From the NCBI GenBank assembly GCA_024234505.1, contig JACKOD010000004.1, positions 465,001 to 529,000 on the forward strand: 64,000 bases of DNA. Reading direction: 5' to 3'. Made by a program: the position numbers and the translations under genes. The stretch comes from Hahellaceae bacterium. Its GTDB lineage: Bacteria; Pseudomonadota; Gammaproteobacteria; Pseudomonadales; Oleiphilaceae. Position 1 is the first letter of the stretch. Each line of letters opens with the position of its first letter. The notes below the pieces were generated by a model. It worked only from the letters and a program-made list of their open reading frames with translations. It did no database searches and was not told the DNA's origin. Shown here piece by piece: positions 35,286 through 43,167 of this stretch.

Positions 35286-35825
35286 ATGCCAAGAATGAAA
35301 GAAGTCTACCAAAAAGAAGTCATTGCTGCGTTGCAGAATGAATTTGGCTACAAAAGTGTTATGCAGGTCCCTCGCATTGAAAAAATCACGCTGAATATGG
35401 GCGTTGGTGAAGCGATCGGTGACAAGAAGCAGCTTGAGTTTGCTCAGGCTGACTTGGAAAAGCTTGCGGGTCAAAAATCTGTTGTGACAAAGGCTAAAAA
35501 GTCTGTTGCCGGATTTAAGGTTCGTGAAGGTTATCCGATAGGCTGTAAGGTTACGCTTCGTGGTGATAGAATGTGGGAGTTTTTCGAGCGTCTAGTGGAT
35601 ATTGCTATTCCTCGAATTCGCGATTTTCGCGGCTTGAATCCCAAATCCTTCGATGGCCGTGGGAATTACAGCATGGGCGTTCGCGAGCAGATTATCTTCC
35701 CTGAAATCGAGTACGACAAAGTCGACAAGATTCGCGGATTAGATATCACCATCACAACGACTGCAAAGTCGGATGATGAAGGTCGTGCGATGCTTAAAGC
35801 CTTCAATTTCCCATTCAAGAAATAG
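35286..35825 (+). CDS. rplE: 50S ribosomal protein L5
   Basis: L5 is a 5S rRNA-binding protein of the central protuberance. I chose ATG 35286, giving 179 residues, the E. coli length; GTG 35277 in frame would add three. Motifs include VPRIEKITLNMGVGEA, GYPIGCKVTLRG and GNYSMGVREQIIFPEI. Confidence 0.97.
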   Translation: MPRMKEVYQKEVIAALQNEFGYKSVMQVPRIEKITLNMGVGEAIGDKKQLEFAQADLEKLAGQKSVVTKAKKSVAGFKVREGYPIGCKVTLRGDRMWEFFERLVDIAIPRIRDFRGLNPKSFDGRGNYSMGVREQIIFPEIEYDKVDKIRGLDITITTTAKSDDEGRAMLKAFNFPFKK

Positions 35826-35836
35826 GGTGCGGGATC

Positions 35837-36142
35837 ATGGCAAAGATTAGTATGAAAGAGCGCGAATTAAAGCGCGAATTAACCGTAGCCAAGTACGCTG
35901 AAAAGCGTGCGGCGCTAAAAGATATCATCAAGAATCCCAATATTTCTGACGAAGAGCGTTGGGATGCTCAGATGAAACTTCAGCAGTTGCCTCGGAATGC
36001 CAACCCTATACGTCTGAGAAGACGTTGTCAGGTTACTGGTCGTCCACATGGTGTATATCGCAAGTTCAAGCTGTCGCGCATTAAGCTGCGTGAATACGGC
36101 ATGGCCGGTGATGTGCCTGGATTGACCAAGGCAAGCTGGTAA
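35837..36142 (+). CDS. rpsN: 30S ribosomal protein S14 (zinc-independent type)
   Basis: S14 is a 30S head protein. The 101-residue form lacks the CxxC pairs of the short zinc type and has a single cysteine. Motifs are LPRNANPIRLRRRCQVTGRPHG (shown in part) and the C terminus GLTKASW. Confidence 0.97.
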   Translation: MAKISMKERELKRELTVAKYAEKRAALKDIIKNPNISDEERWDAQMKLQQLPRNANPIRLRRRCQVTGRPHGVYRKFKLSRIKLREYGMAGDVPGLTKASW

Positions 36143-36157
36143 TTACTGTTGTTGGTA

Positions 36158-36178
36158 AGCGGCGGTTTTACCGCCGCT
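36158..36178 (+). other. Hairpin between rpsN and rpsH
   Basis: agcggcggt (36158-36166) and accgccgct (36170-36178) form a perfect 9-bp stem with a ttt loop, extended by weaker outer pairs. It has no T run. It may stabilise or process the spc mRNA or bind a regulatory protein. Confidence 0.6.
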
Positions 36179-36210
36179 GCACAACTAAAACGCTAAGGAG
36201 TCTCATATAA

Positions 36211-36603
36211 ATGAGTATGCAAGATACGCTAGCTGATATGTTTACTCGTATCCGCAATGCGCAAATGGCTGAGAAAAAGACGGTGGAAATGCCTTCATCA
36301 AAGATGAAGATTTCTGTCGCTGAAGTGTTAAAAAGTGAAGGTTATATCCAGGAATATGCTGTTACTGGCGAAGTTAAGCCTGTATTGGCGATTGACCTCA
36401 AGTACTTTGAAGGCAAGCCTGTCATTTCTCGAATCGACCGTGTAAGTAAGTCTGGATTGCGTCAGTACAAAGGCGCCGATGAATTGCCTAAGGTTTCCGG
36501 TGGTCTGGGCGTTTGTATCGTTTCAACGTCACAGGGCGTAATGACCGATCGCGCAGCTCGTAAAGCTGGGATCGGTGGCGAAATTATTTGCACCGTATTC
36601 TAG
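36211..36603 (+). CDS. rpsH: 30S ribosomal protein S8
   Basis: S8 is a primary binder of 16S helix 21 and the translational repressor of the spc operon in E. coli. The 130-residue protein begins SMQDTLADMFTRIRNAQ and ends with GVMTDRAARKAGIGGEIICTVF (shown in part). aaggag precedes it. Confidence 0.97.
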   Translation: MSMQDTLADMFTRIRNAQMAEKKTVEMPSSKMKISVAEVLKSEGYIQEYAVTGEVKPVLAIDLKYFEGKPVISRIDRVSKSGLRQYKGADELPKVSGGLGVCIVSTSQGVMTDRAARKAGIGGEIICTVF

Positions 36604-36612
36604 GAGAAAGGC

Positions 36613-37146
36613 ATGTCAAGGGTCGCAAAAAATCCTGTTGCAGTTCCTTCTGGTGTAGAGGTGAAACTGCAAGGTCAGGAAATCGAAGTTAAGGGCGCCA
36701 AGGGCGCTTTAAAATTTTCTATTCATAGTGCTGTTGAAGTTAAACAAGATGGCGCAGAGCTAACATTTGCTGCTCGTGATGGCGGCAAGCAATCCAAGGC
36801 GCTTGCCGGAACTACCCGTGCGATCATTAATAATATGGTCACTGGTGTTAGTGCTGGATTCCAGAAAAAGCTTCAGTTGGTTGGTGTTGGTTACAGAGCG
36901 CAAGCGCAAGGTTCTGCAGTGAACCTGACTCTTGGTTTCTCCCATCCGGTGTCTTATGAATTGCCAGCAGGCGTAACTGCTGAAACGCCAACGCAGACTG
37001 AAATCCTCATCAAGGGTGCAGATAAGCAATTGGTTGGTCAGGTAGCAGCTGAAATTCGTGCGTTCCGTCCGCCAGAGCCTTACAAAGGCAAGGGTGTCCG
37101 GTTGTCCGATGAAGTTGTAAGACGTAAAGAAGCCAAGAAGAAATAA
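36613..37146 (+). CDS. rplF: 50S ribosomal protein L6
   Basis: L6 lies near the sarcin-ricin loop. The 177-residue protein contains VGVGYRAQAQGSAVNLTLGFSHP (in part) and the C-terminal RPPEPYKGKGVR motif. Confidence 0.97.
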   Translation: MSRVAKNPVAVPSGVEVKLQGQEIEVKGAKGALKFSIHSAVEVKQDGAELTFAARDGGKQSKALAGTTRAIINNMVTGVSAGFQKKLQLVGVGYRAQAQGSAVNLTLGFSHPVSYELPAGVTAETPTQTEILIKGADKQLVGQVAAEIRAFRPPEPYKGKGVRLSDEVVRRKEAKKK

Positions 37147-37157
37147 GGTGTAGAGCT

Positions 37158-37508
37158 ATGAGCGCAAAGAAAGAAGCAAGAGTGCGTCGTGCACGTAGTA
37201 CGCGCCTGAGAATTCGTGAGCTTGGTGCTACCAGATTGTCAATTCATCGTACACCCAAGCACATCTATGCACAGGTTTTAACTGCTGATGGAAGCAAAGT
37301 ACTTGCGTCTGCATCGACAGTTGAGAAGGATCTGCGCGAAGGTGCAACTGGGAACATTGAAGCAGCAGAGAAGATCGGAAAGCTGATCGCTGAGCGTGCA
37401 AAAGCCGCTGGTGTGACAACTGTAGCTTTTGATCGTTCTGGCTATCGCTATCATGGGCGCGTCAAGGCCCTGGCAGATGCCGCGCGTGAAGGCGGTCTGG
37501 AATTCTAA
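37158..37508 (+). CDS. rplR: 50S ribosomal protein L18
   Basis: L18 binds 5S rRNA. The 116-residue protein shows RLSIHRTPKHIYAQV and VAFDRSGYRYHGRVKALADAARE (in part), with the expected basic N terminus. Confidence 0.97.
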   Translation: MSAKKEARVRRARSTRLRIRELGATRLSIHRTPKHIYAQVLTADGSKVLASASTVEKDLREGATGNIEAAEKIGKLIAERAKAAGVTTVAFDRSGYRYHGRVKALADAAREGGLEF

Positions 37509-37520
37509 GGGGTCGAATAA

Positions 37521-38021
37521 ATGAGCGTTAATGAGCAAAAGCAGACAGATCTGCAGGAAAAATTGGTACAGGTAAATCGCGTAGCCAAAGTTGTTAAAGG
37601 TGGACGTATATTTGCTTTTACCGCGCTTACCGTTGTAGGTGACGGTAATGGTCGCGTCGGTTTTGGTCGTGGAAAGGCGCGTGAAGTGCCAGCAGCGATT
37701 CAAAAGGCGATGGATGCCGCCCGTAAAAATATGGTTAATGTTGCGCTGAATGGGACGACACTACAGTATCCGGTTGAAGCTCGCCATGGTGCCTCTCGCG
37801 TTTATATGCAGCCTGCGTCAGATGGTACAGGTATCATCGCAGGTGGCGCGATGCGCGCAGTGTTGGAAGTTGCTGGTGTACAGAACGTACTCGCTAAGTG
37901 TTACGGTTCAACTAACCCGGTAAACGTGGTTCGTGCAACTATCAACGGTCTCAAAGCGATGCAATCGCCTGAAGCTATCGCTGCAAAGCGTGGCAAAACT
38001 GTTGAAGATATTTTGGGATAA
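37521..38021 (+). CDS. rpsE: 30S ribosomal protein S5
   Basis: S5 helps mRNA unwinding and decoding accuracy. The 166-residue protein has VNRVAKVVKGGRIFAFTAL, GRVGFGRGKAREVPAAI and the C-terminal RGKTVEDILG. The spectinomycin loop region (VVKGGR) looks wild type. Confidence 0.97.
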   Translation: MSVNEQKQTDLQEKLVQVNRVAKVVKGGRIFAFTALTVVGDGNGRVGFGRGKAREVPAAIQKAMDAARKNMVNVALNGTTLQYPVEARHGASRVYMQPASDGTGIIAGGAMRAVLEVAGVQNVLAKCYGSTNPVNVVRATINGLKAMQSPEAIAAKRGKTVEDILG

Positions 38022-38025
38022 GATC

Positions 38026-38214
38026 ATGTCTAAGGGTAAAACACTCAAAGTAACGTTGTTCCGTAGCACAATCGGTCGCCTGCCAAACCACAAGGCTTGT
38101 GTTGCCGGTTTGGGCTTGAGAAAAATCGGTCAAACGGTGGAAGTTGAAGATACTCCTTCAGTACGCGGTATGATCAATACAGTTAACTACATGGTTAGGG
38201 TTGAAGGTGAGTAA
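38026..38214 (+). CDS. rpmD: 50S ribosomal protein L30
   Basis: L30 is a small 50S protein. The 62-residue product (KTLKVTLFRSTIGRLPNHKA, then LGLRKIGQTVEVEDTPSVRG) starts at ATG 38026, four bases after rpsE; a longer in-frame reading from 37933 overlaps rpsE and is rejected. Confidence 0.96.
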   Translation: MSKGKTLKVTLFRSTIGRLPNHKACVAGLGLRKIGQTVEVEDTPSVRGMINTVNYMVRVEGE

Positions 38215-38215
38215 G

Positions 38216-38650
38216 ATGCATCTGAATACATTGAGCCCGGCGCCAGGTGCCAAAACGTCCAAGAAGCGTCTTGGTCGTGGTATCGGTAGCGGATTAGGTA
38301 AAACGGGTGGTCGTGGTCACAAAGGTCAGAAAGCCCGTTCTGGTGGTACAGTTCGTCCAGGTTTTGAAGGTGGTCAGCAGCCTTTGCAGCGTCGTTTGCC
38401 AAAATTTGGCTTCACGTCGCGTAAGTCTTTGGTGAGCACTGAAGTACGTTTAAGCGAATTGAACGCTGTTTCGGCTGAAGTGATTGATCTTGCTGCGCTA
38501 AAAAATGCTAACGTCATCCGTAAGGATATTGAAAGCGTTAAAATTATCAAGTCTGGCGAAATCTCTAAAGCAGTTACAGTGCAGGGAATTCGTGTAACTC
38601 AAGGCGCACGCGAAGCTATCGCTGCAGCTGGTGGCAAAGTCGAGGACTAA
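38216..38650 (+). CDS. rplO: 50S ribosomal protein L15
   Basis: L15 is a late assembly protein. The 144-residue protein starts at ATG 38216 (MHLNTLSPAPGAKTSKKRLG), one base after rpmD, and has the Gly-rich GRGIGSGLGKTGGRGHKGQ region. An in-frame start at 38201 overlaps rpmD and is less likely. Confidence 0.97.
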   Translation: MHLNTLSPAPGAKTSKKRLGRGIGSGLGKTGGRGHKGQKARSGGTVRPGFEGGQQPLQRRLPKFGFTSRKSLVSTEVRLSELNAVSAEVIDLAALKNANVIRKDIESVKIIKSGEISKAVTVQGIRVTQGAREAIAAAGGKVED

Positions 38651-39976
38651 ATGGCGAAGGCATCATCACTACCGGCCGGAATGGGGCAGGGCCTGGCTGA
38701 GCTTAAGTCTCGGCTTTGGTATGTGTTCATTGCGATAGTTATCTATCGCGTTGGTGCACATATTCCTGTACCCGGAATCAATCCAGAGCGGCTCTCCGCG
38801 CTGTTTCAGCAAAACCAGGGAACGATATTGAGTTTGTTCAATATGTTCTCGGGGGGAGCGCTTCAGCGTATGAGTATATTTGCGCTGGGTATCATGCCGT
38901 ATATTTCTGCATCGATTATCATGCAGCTATTAACAGTGGTGACGCCTCAGCTCGAGCAACTGAAGAAGGAAGGTGAGGCTGGCAGGCGCAAAATCAGCCA
39001 ATACACGCGCTATGGCACGGTGTTGTTGGCGACAGTTCAGGCGTTTGGTATGTCAGTAGGCCTTGCTTCCCAGGGTGTTACCTTTGCTGCTGATTTCGGA
39101 TTTTATTTTGTTGCAGTGGCAACGTTTGTTTGTGGTGCTGTGTTTCTGATGTGGTTGGGTGAGCAGATAACGGAACGCGGGATAGGCAATGGTATTTCAT
39201 TGCTGATTTTTGCGGGTATAGTTGCAGGCTTACCTGGCGCATTTGGACAATCTTTTGAGCAGGCTAGACAGGGTGAGATTAATATTCTTGCCTTGTTGTT
39301 TATCGCGGTGTTTGCAGTCGTTATCGTAGCTTTCGTTGTATTTATGGAGCGTGGGCAGAGAAGAATTACTGTAAATTATGCGAAGCGCCAGCAAGGCAGA
39401 AAGGTTTATGCGCAACAAACTAGCCACTTGCCGCTAAAGGTGAATATGGCAGGAGTCATTCCTCCCATATTTGCATCAAGCATATTGTTGTTCCCGGCTT
39501 CATTAGGACAGTGGTTTGGTAAGGGTGAAGGTATGGAATGGTTGTCTGACATATCTCAGGCACTCGCCCCCAGTCAACCTCTTTATATTCTGTTGTTCGC
39601 GATGGCCGTTGTGTTTTTCTGTTTCTTTTATACGGCGTTAATGTACAACCCGAAAGAAGTGGCAGATAACCTCAAGAAATCCGGTGCGTTTGTTCCGGGA
39701 ATTCGTCCAGGTGAACAGACAGCGAAATATATAGATGGCGTTCTCACCAGATTAACTCTATTTGGTGCGTTGTACATTACTGTGGTATCTTTGCTCCCCC
39801 AATTTATGGTGGTTGCTTGGAATGTGCCTTTCTATTTTGGTGGCACATCACTGTTGATCGTTGTTGTGGTTGTGATGGACTTTATGGCTCAGGTGCAGGC
39901 TCATTTGATGTCTCATCAGTATGAATCTCTGATGAAAAAGTCCAACCTGAAAAACTATGGCAGAAGCGGTATTTAA
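38651..39976 (+). CDS. secY: Preprotein translocase subunit SecY
   Basis: SecY is the inner-membrane protein-conducting channel. The 441-residue protein has about ten hydrophobic segments, the plug-region sequence after TM1 (RVGAHIPVPGI), FNMFSGGALQRMSIFALGIMPYI (in part) and the cytoplasmic loop YVKKQQGRKV-like segment (YAKRQQGRKVYAQQTSHLPL). It starts directly after the rplO stop without a gap. Confidence 0.98.
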   Translation: MAKASSLPAGMGQGLAELKSRLWYVFIAIVIYRVGAHIPVPGINPERLSALFQQNQGTILSLFNMFSGGALQRMSIFALGIMPYISASIIMQLLTVVTPQLEQLKKEGEAGRRKISQYTRYGTVLLATVQAFGMSVGLASQGVTFAADFGFYFVAVATFVCGAVFLMWLGEQITERGIGNGISLLIFAGIVAGLPGAFGQSFEQARQGEINILALLFIAVFAVVIVAFVVFMERGQRRITVNYAKRQQGRKVYAQQTSHLPLKVNMAGVIPPIFASSILLFPASLGQWFGKGEGMEWLSDISQALAPSQPLYILLFAMAVVFFCFFYTALMYNPKEVADNLKKSGAFVPGIRPGEQTAKYIDGVLTRLTLFGALYITVVSLLPQFMVVAWNVPFYFGGTSLLIVVVVVMDFMAQVQAHLMSHQYESLMKKSNLKNYGRSGI

Positions 39977-40002
39977 CGTTTCTTGACTGCTCGGAGAGAC
40001 TT

Positions 40003-40116
40003 ATGAAAGTTCGTGCCTCTGTAAAAAAAGTTTGCAGAAACTGCAAAATAATTCGTCGCAATGGCTCAGTTCGAGTTATTTGCGTAGAACCTCGTCATAA
40101 ACAGCGTCAAGGTTAA
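40003..40116 (+). CDS. rpmJ: 50S ribosomal protein L36
   Basis: L36 is the smallest 50S protein. The 37-residue product reads MKVRASVKKVCRNCKIIRRN and continues to end RHKQRQG. It keeps the zinc ligands Cys11, Cys14, Cys27 and His32, so it is the zinc-binding type. ggagag lies upstream of the ATG. It is in its usual place between secY and rpsM. Confidence 0.95.
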   Translation: MKVRASVKKVCRNCKIIRRNGSVRVICVEPRHKQRQG

Positions 40117-40140
40117 TCGAAAACGCTGACTGGGCCAAAA

Positions 40141-40173
40141 ATAGCGCTTGATTTAAAAATGATCAAGCGCTAT
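40141..40173 (+). terminator. Hairpin between rpmJ and rpsM (spc-alpha boundary)
   Basis: A perfect 12-bp stem (40141-40152 with 40162-40173) with a 9-base loop lies 25 bases after rpmJ, followed by a T-rich but interrupted tract. It is probably a partial terminator or processing site between the spc and alpha operons. Confidence 0.6.
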
Positions 40174-40236
40174 TATTTTGCGCCTTTTTTATGATGTTAT
40201 ATCCACAAGCGAAGCTTTAAAAGCGGAGTAAAATGA

Positions 40237-40593
40237 ATGGCGCGTATAGCCGGTGTCAATATACCCGACAATAAACACGCTGTTATTTCCCTTACCTATA
40301 TTTATGGTATTGGGCGTACAACAGCTAAGAAGCTTTGCGACGCGACGGGTGTTAGTCCAACTCTGAAAATCAGAGATCTCTCTGAAGAGCAGTTGGATAC
40401 CTTGCGTACTGAAATCGGTAAGATTACAGTCGAAGGTGACCTGCGTCGTGAAGTGCAAATGAGTATCAAGCGTTTGAAGGATCTTGGATGTTTCCGTGGT
40501 CTACGTCACCGTCACAGCTTGCCTGTGCGCGGTCAGCGTACCAAGACCAATGCGAGAACACGTAAGGGTCCACGCAAACCAATTCGTAAATAA
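40237..40593 (+). CDS. rpsM: 30S ribosomal protein S13
   Basis: S13 contacts the P-site tRNA and the 50S subunit. The 118-residue protein begins ARIAGVNIPDNKHAVISLTY and contains GCFRGLRHRHSLPVRGQRTK. It is the first gene of the alpha operon, preceded by a 120-base gap; cggag precedes the ATG. Confidence 0.97.
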   Translation: MARIAGVNIPDNKHAVISLTYIYGIGRTTAKKLCDATGVSPTLKIRDLSEEQLDTLRTEIGKITVEGDLRREVQMSIKRLKDLGCFRGLRHRHSLPVRGQRTKTNARTRKGPRKPIRK

Positions 40594-40605
40594 TAGGAAA
40601 CAGGA

Positions 40606-40995
40606 ATGGCAAAGCCAGGTACACGTACCCGTAAGAAGGTGAAAAAGACCGTTGTTGACGGCGTGGCTCACATCCATGCGTCTTTCAACAATACCATCGT
40701 GACCATCACGGATCGTCAGGGTAATGCTCTTAGCTGGGCAACTTCTGGTGGTTCAGGGTTCCGAGGTTCTCGTAAGAGTACACCTTTTGCTGCGCAGGTA
40801 GCAGCTGAAAGAGCCGGTAATGCGGCTGCTGAATACGGCCTGAAAAACCTAGAAGTTATGGTTAAAGGGCCTGGGCCCGGACGTGAGTCCGCTGTTCGAG
40901 CACTCAATGCGTGTGGTTACAAGATTACGAATATCGTAGATGTAACTCCTATCCCGCATAACGGGTGCCGTCCGCCCAAGAAGCGTCGTGTTTAA
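40606..40995 (+). CDS. rpsK: 30S ribosomal protein S11
   Basis: S11 lies on the platform near the Shine-Dalgarno helix. The 129-residue protein has AHIHASFNNTIVTITDRQGN, GPGPGRESAVRAL and the C-terminal PHNGCRPPKKRRV. Confidence 0.97.
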   Translation: MAKPGTRTRKKVKKTVVDGVAHIHASFNNTIVTITDRQGNALSWATSGGSGFRGSRKSTPFAAQVAAERAGNAAAEYGLKNLEVMVKGPGPGRESAVRALNACGYKITNIVDVTPIPHNGCRPPKKRRV

Positions 40996-41011
40996 CGAGG
41001 AGACAGTATAA

Positions 41012-41632
41012 ATGGCTCGATATATTGGACCAAAGTGTAAGCTGTCTCGTCGTGAAGGGACAGATTTGTTTTTGAAAAGTGGTGCAAAGGCACTTGAATC
41101 TAAGTGTAACCTTGAAACTGCACCTGGTCAGCACGGCGCGCGTCGCGGTCGTCTGTCTGAATACGGCACTCAGTTACGCGAAAAGCAAAAGGTTCGTCGT
41201 ATCTACGGTGTGCTTGAAAAGCAATTCCGTGGCTACTACAAAGAAGCTGCACGCAGAAAAGGTGCTACAGGTGAAAACCTGCTTCAGTTGCTTGAACAAC
41301 GTCTAGATAACGTCGTTTATCGGATGGGTTTCGGGTCAACTCGTGCAGAATCTCGTCAGCTTGTATCTCACAAGACAGTTTTGGTAAATGACCGGGTGGT
41401 AAACATTCCTTCATACCAAGTACAGCCTGGAGATGTTGTTAGCATTCGTGAGAAAGCTAAGCAGCAGCTGCGTATTGCTGGCGCGCTTGAATTGGCTGCA
41501 AATCGTGGCTCGGTTGAGTGGGTTGAAGTTGACAGAACCAAATTGAGCGGAACGTTCAAGGCGGTTCCAGAGCGTGCTGAACTACAATCTGATATCAACG
41601 AAAACCTGATCGTAGAACTTTACTCTAAGTAA
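41012..41632 (+). CDS. rpsD: 30S ribosomal protein S4
   Basis: S4 is a primary 16S-binding protein and, in E. coli, the translational repressor of the alpha operon. The 206-residue protein shows ARYIGPKCKLSRREGTDLFL and the S4 RNA-binding domain RLDNVVYRMGFGSTRAESRQ with LVSHKTVLVND. It lacks the zinc-cysteine motif of some S4 paralogues. Confidence 0.97.
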   Translation: MARYIGPKCKLSRREGTDLFLKSGAKALESKCNLETAPGQHGARRGRLSEYGTQLREKQKVRRIYGVLEKQFRGYYKEAARRKGATGENLLQLLEQRLDNVVYRMGFGSTRAESRQLVSHKTVLVNDRVVNIPSYQVQPGDVVSIREKAKQQLRIAGALELAANRGSVEWVEVDRTKLSGTFKAVPERAELQSDINENLIVELYSK

Positions 41633-41665
41633 GGTTTGGCGGAAATCTCACGAAAAGGGGCAATT

Positions 41666-42670
41666 ATGCAGCGTTCAGTGAACGAATTTCTCAGTCCACG
41701 GAACATCGAAGTGCAAGCGTTGGGGCCGACCCGCGCTAAGGTGACACTGGAACCGCTGGAGCGTGGATTTGGCCATACTCTTGGTAGCGCGCTTCGCAGG
41801 ATTTTGTTGTCGTCGATGCCCGGATGTGCGGTGGTTGAGGTCGAGATCGATGGTGTGTTGCATGAGTACAGTGCCATTGAAGGTGTGCAGGAAGATGTTA
41901 TTGAAATTCTGCTTAACCTGAAAGGTCTGGCTATTAAGATGCACAGCCGTGATGAGACTACTTTGAGTCTTGTCAAGCAGGGCGCTGGTCCCGTTCTGGC
42001 AAAAGATATCAAGTTGGATCATGATGTTGAAATCATGAATCCTGAACATGTCATTTGCCATTTGAGCGGCACTGGCTCAATCAATATGAAGCTTAAGATT
42101 GCGCGTGGGCGTGGTTACGAGCCCTCAGATCAGCGCTTTGGTGCCGACGATGAGACTCGCGCTATCGGCCGTTTGCAGCTGGATTCGTCTTTCAGTCCTG
42201 TTTATCGGGTGGCTTATGCTGTGGAGAGTGCGCGTGTAGAACAGCGTACTAACCTGGATAAGTTGGTAATCGATCTGGAAACCAACGGAACGATTGATCC
42301 TGAGGAAGCGATCCGTCGCGCGGCGACAATTCTTCAGCAACAGTTGGCTGTTTTTGTTGCGTTTGACAATGAAAAGGAGCCAGAGCATGTTGAGGTAGAA
42401 GAGGAAGTTGATCCGATTCTGCTTAGACCTGTAGATGATCTCGAGTTGACTGTGCGTTCAGCCAACTGTCTCAAGGCTGAAAATATTTACTACATTGGTG
42501 ACCTGATTCAACGAACAGAAGTTGAACTGTTGAAAACGCCCAATCTTGGTAAGAAATCTCTTACCGAAATCAAGGATGTGCTCGCGTCACGCGGTCTTTC
42601 CTTGGGGATGCGTCTCGAGAACTGGCCACCAGCCAGTTTGCGTGGCGATGACAGAGTCTTCGGCAGTTAG
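41666..42670 (+). CDS. rpoA: DNA-directed RNA polymerase subunit alpha
   Basis: RpoA dimerises to assemble RNA polymerase; its C-terminal domain binds UP elements and activators. I chose ATG 41666 (aaaagggg upstream), giving 334 residues beginning MQRSVNEFLSPRNIEV. The N-terminal domain has LEPLERGFGHTLGSALRRIL; the C-terminal domain has LTVRSANCLKAE (with the DNA-contact Arg) and NLGKKSLTEIKDVL. An in-frame start at 41636 is rejected. Confidence 0.98.
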   Translation: MQRSVNEFLSPRNIEVQALGPTRAKVTLEPLERGFGHTLGSALRRILLSSMPGCAVVEVEIDGVLHEYSAIEGVQEDVIEILLNLKGLAIKMHSRDETTLSLVKQGAGPVLAKDIKLDHDVEIMNPEHVICHLSGTGSINMKLKIARGRGYEPSDQRFGADDETRAIGRLQLDSSFSPVYRVAYAVESARVEQRTNLDKLVIDLETNGTIDPEEAIRRAATILQQQLAVFVAFDNEKEPEHVEVEEEVDPILLRPVDDLELTVRSANCLKAENIYYIGDLIQRTEVELLKTPNLGKKSLTEIKDVLASRGLSLGMRLENWPPASLRGDDRVFGS

Positions 42671-42690
42671 TTCAGGTAAGGAATAAGAAA

Positions 42691-43077
42691 ATGCGTCATC
42701 GTAAAAGTGGTCGTAAATTTAATCGGACCAGTGCACATAGAAAAGCTATGTTCAGCAATATGACGGCGTCTTTGGTAGAGCATGAGTTGATTAAAACAAC
42801 TTTGCCAAAGGCAAAAGAATTGCGTCGCGTAGCGGAGCCTTTGATTACATTGGCAAAAAATGACAGCGTAGCAAACCGTCGTTTGGCGTTTGCTCGTCTG
42901 GGTAACAATGCAGCGGTGGCTAAGTTGTTTAATGAACTTGGTCCTCGCTACAACGCTCGCCCAGGTGGCTATTTGCGTATTCTGAAGTGCGGTTTCCGTG
43001 CGGGTGATATGGCGCCGATGGCTTACGTAGAGCTGGTCGATCGCCCGGTAGATGCTGAAGCAGTAGATACCGAGTAA
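42691..43077 (+). CDS. rplQ: 50S ribosomal protein L17
   Basis: L17 lies near the tunnel exit. The 128-residue protein begins MRHRKSGRKFNRTSAHRKAM and contains RLGNNAAVAKLFNELGPRY. It ends the alpha operon and is followed by a strong terminator. Confidence 0.97.
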   Translation: MRHRKSGRKFNRTSAHRKAMFSNMTASLVEHELIKTTLPKAKELRRVAEPLITLAKNDSVANRRLAFARLGNNAAVAKLFNELGPRYNARPGGYLRILKCGFRAGDMAPMAYVELVDRPVDAEAVDTE

Positions 43078-43081
43078 GAAT

Positions 43082-43109
43082 AAAAAAACCAGCGAAAGCT
43101 GGTTTTTTT
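43082..43109. terminator. Bidirectional terminator between rplQ and uvrA
   Basis: A 12-bp stem (43082-43093 with 43098-43109) with a GAAA tetraloop has A and T runs at its two ends, so it works in both directions. It sits right after rplQ and downstream of the convergent uvrA gene. Confidence 0.93.
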
Positions 43110-43121
43110 ATATCTGGATGT

Positions 43122-43157
43122 TGTGCAATCGATTGAGAAGGTTCAATCGATTGCACA
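43122..43157. repeat. 15-bp perfect inverted repeat
   Basis: tgtgcaatcgattga (43122-43136) and its exact reverse complement (43143-43157) flank a 6-base gaaggt spacer. It lies between the shared terminator and the uvrA stop. There is no T run on either side, so it is probably not a terminator. It might be a protein-binding site or a strong mRNA 3' hairpin. Confidence 0.75.
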
Positions 43158-43167
43158 CAAGCGCGGA

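Noticed and set aside
43122..43157. Inverted repeat as an intrinsic terminator
   Set aside because: Neither strand has a T run after the stem, and a proper terminator lies next to it.
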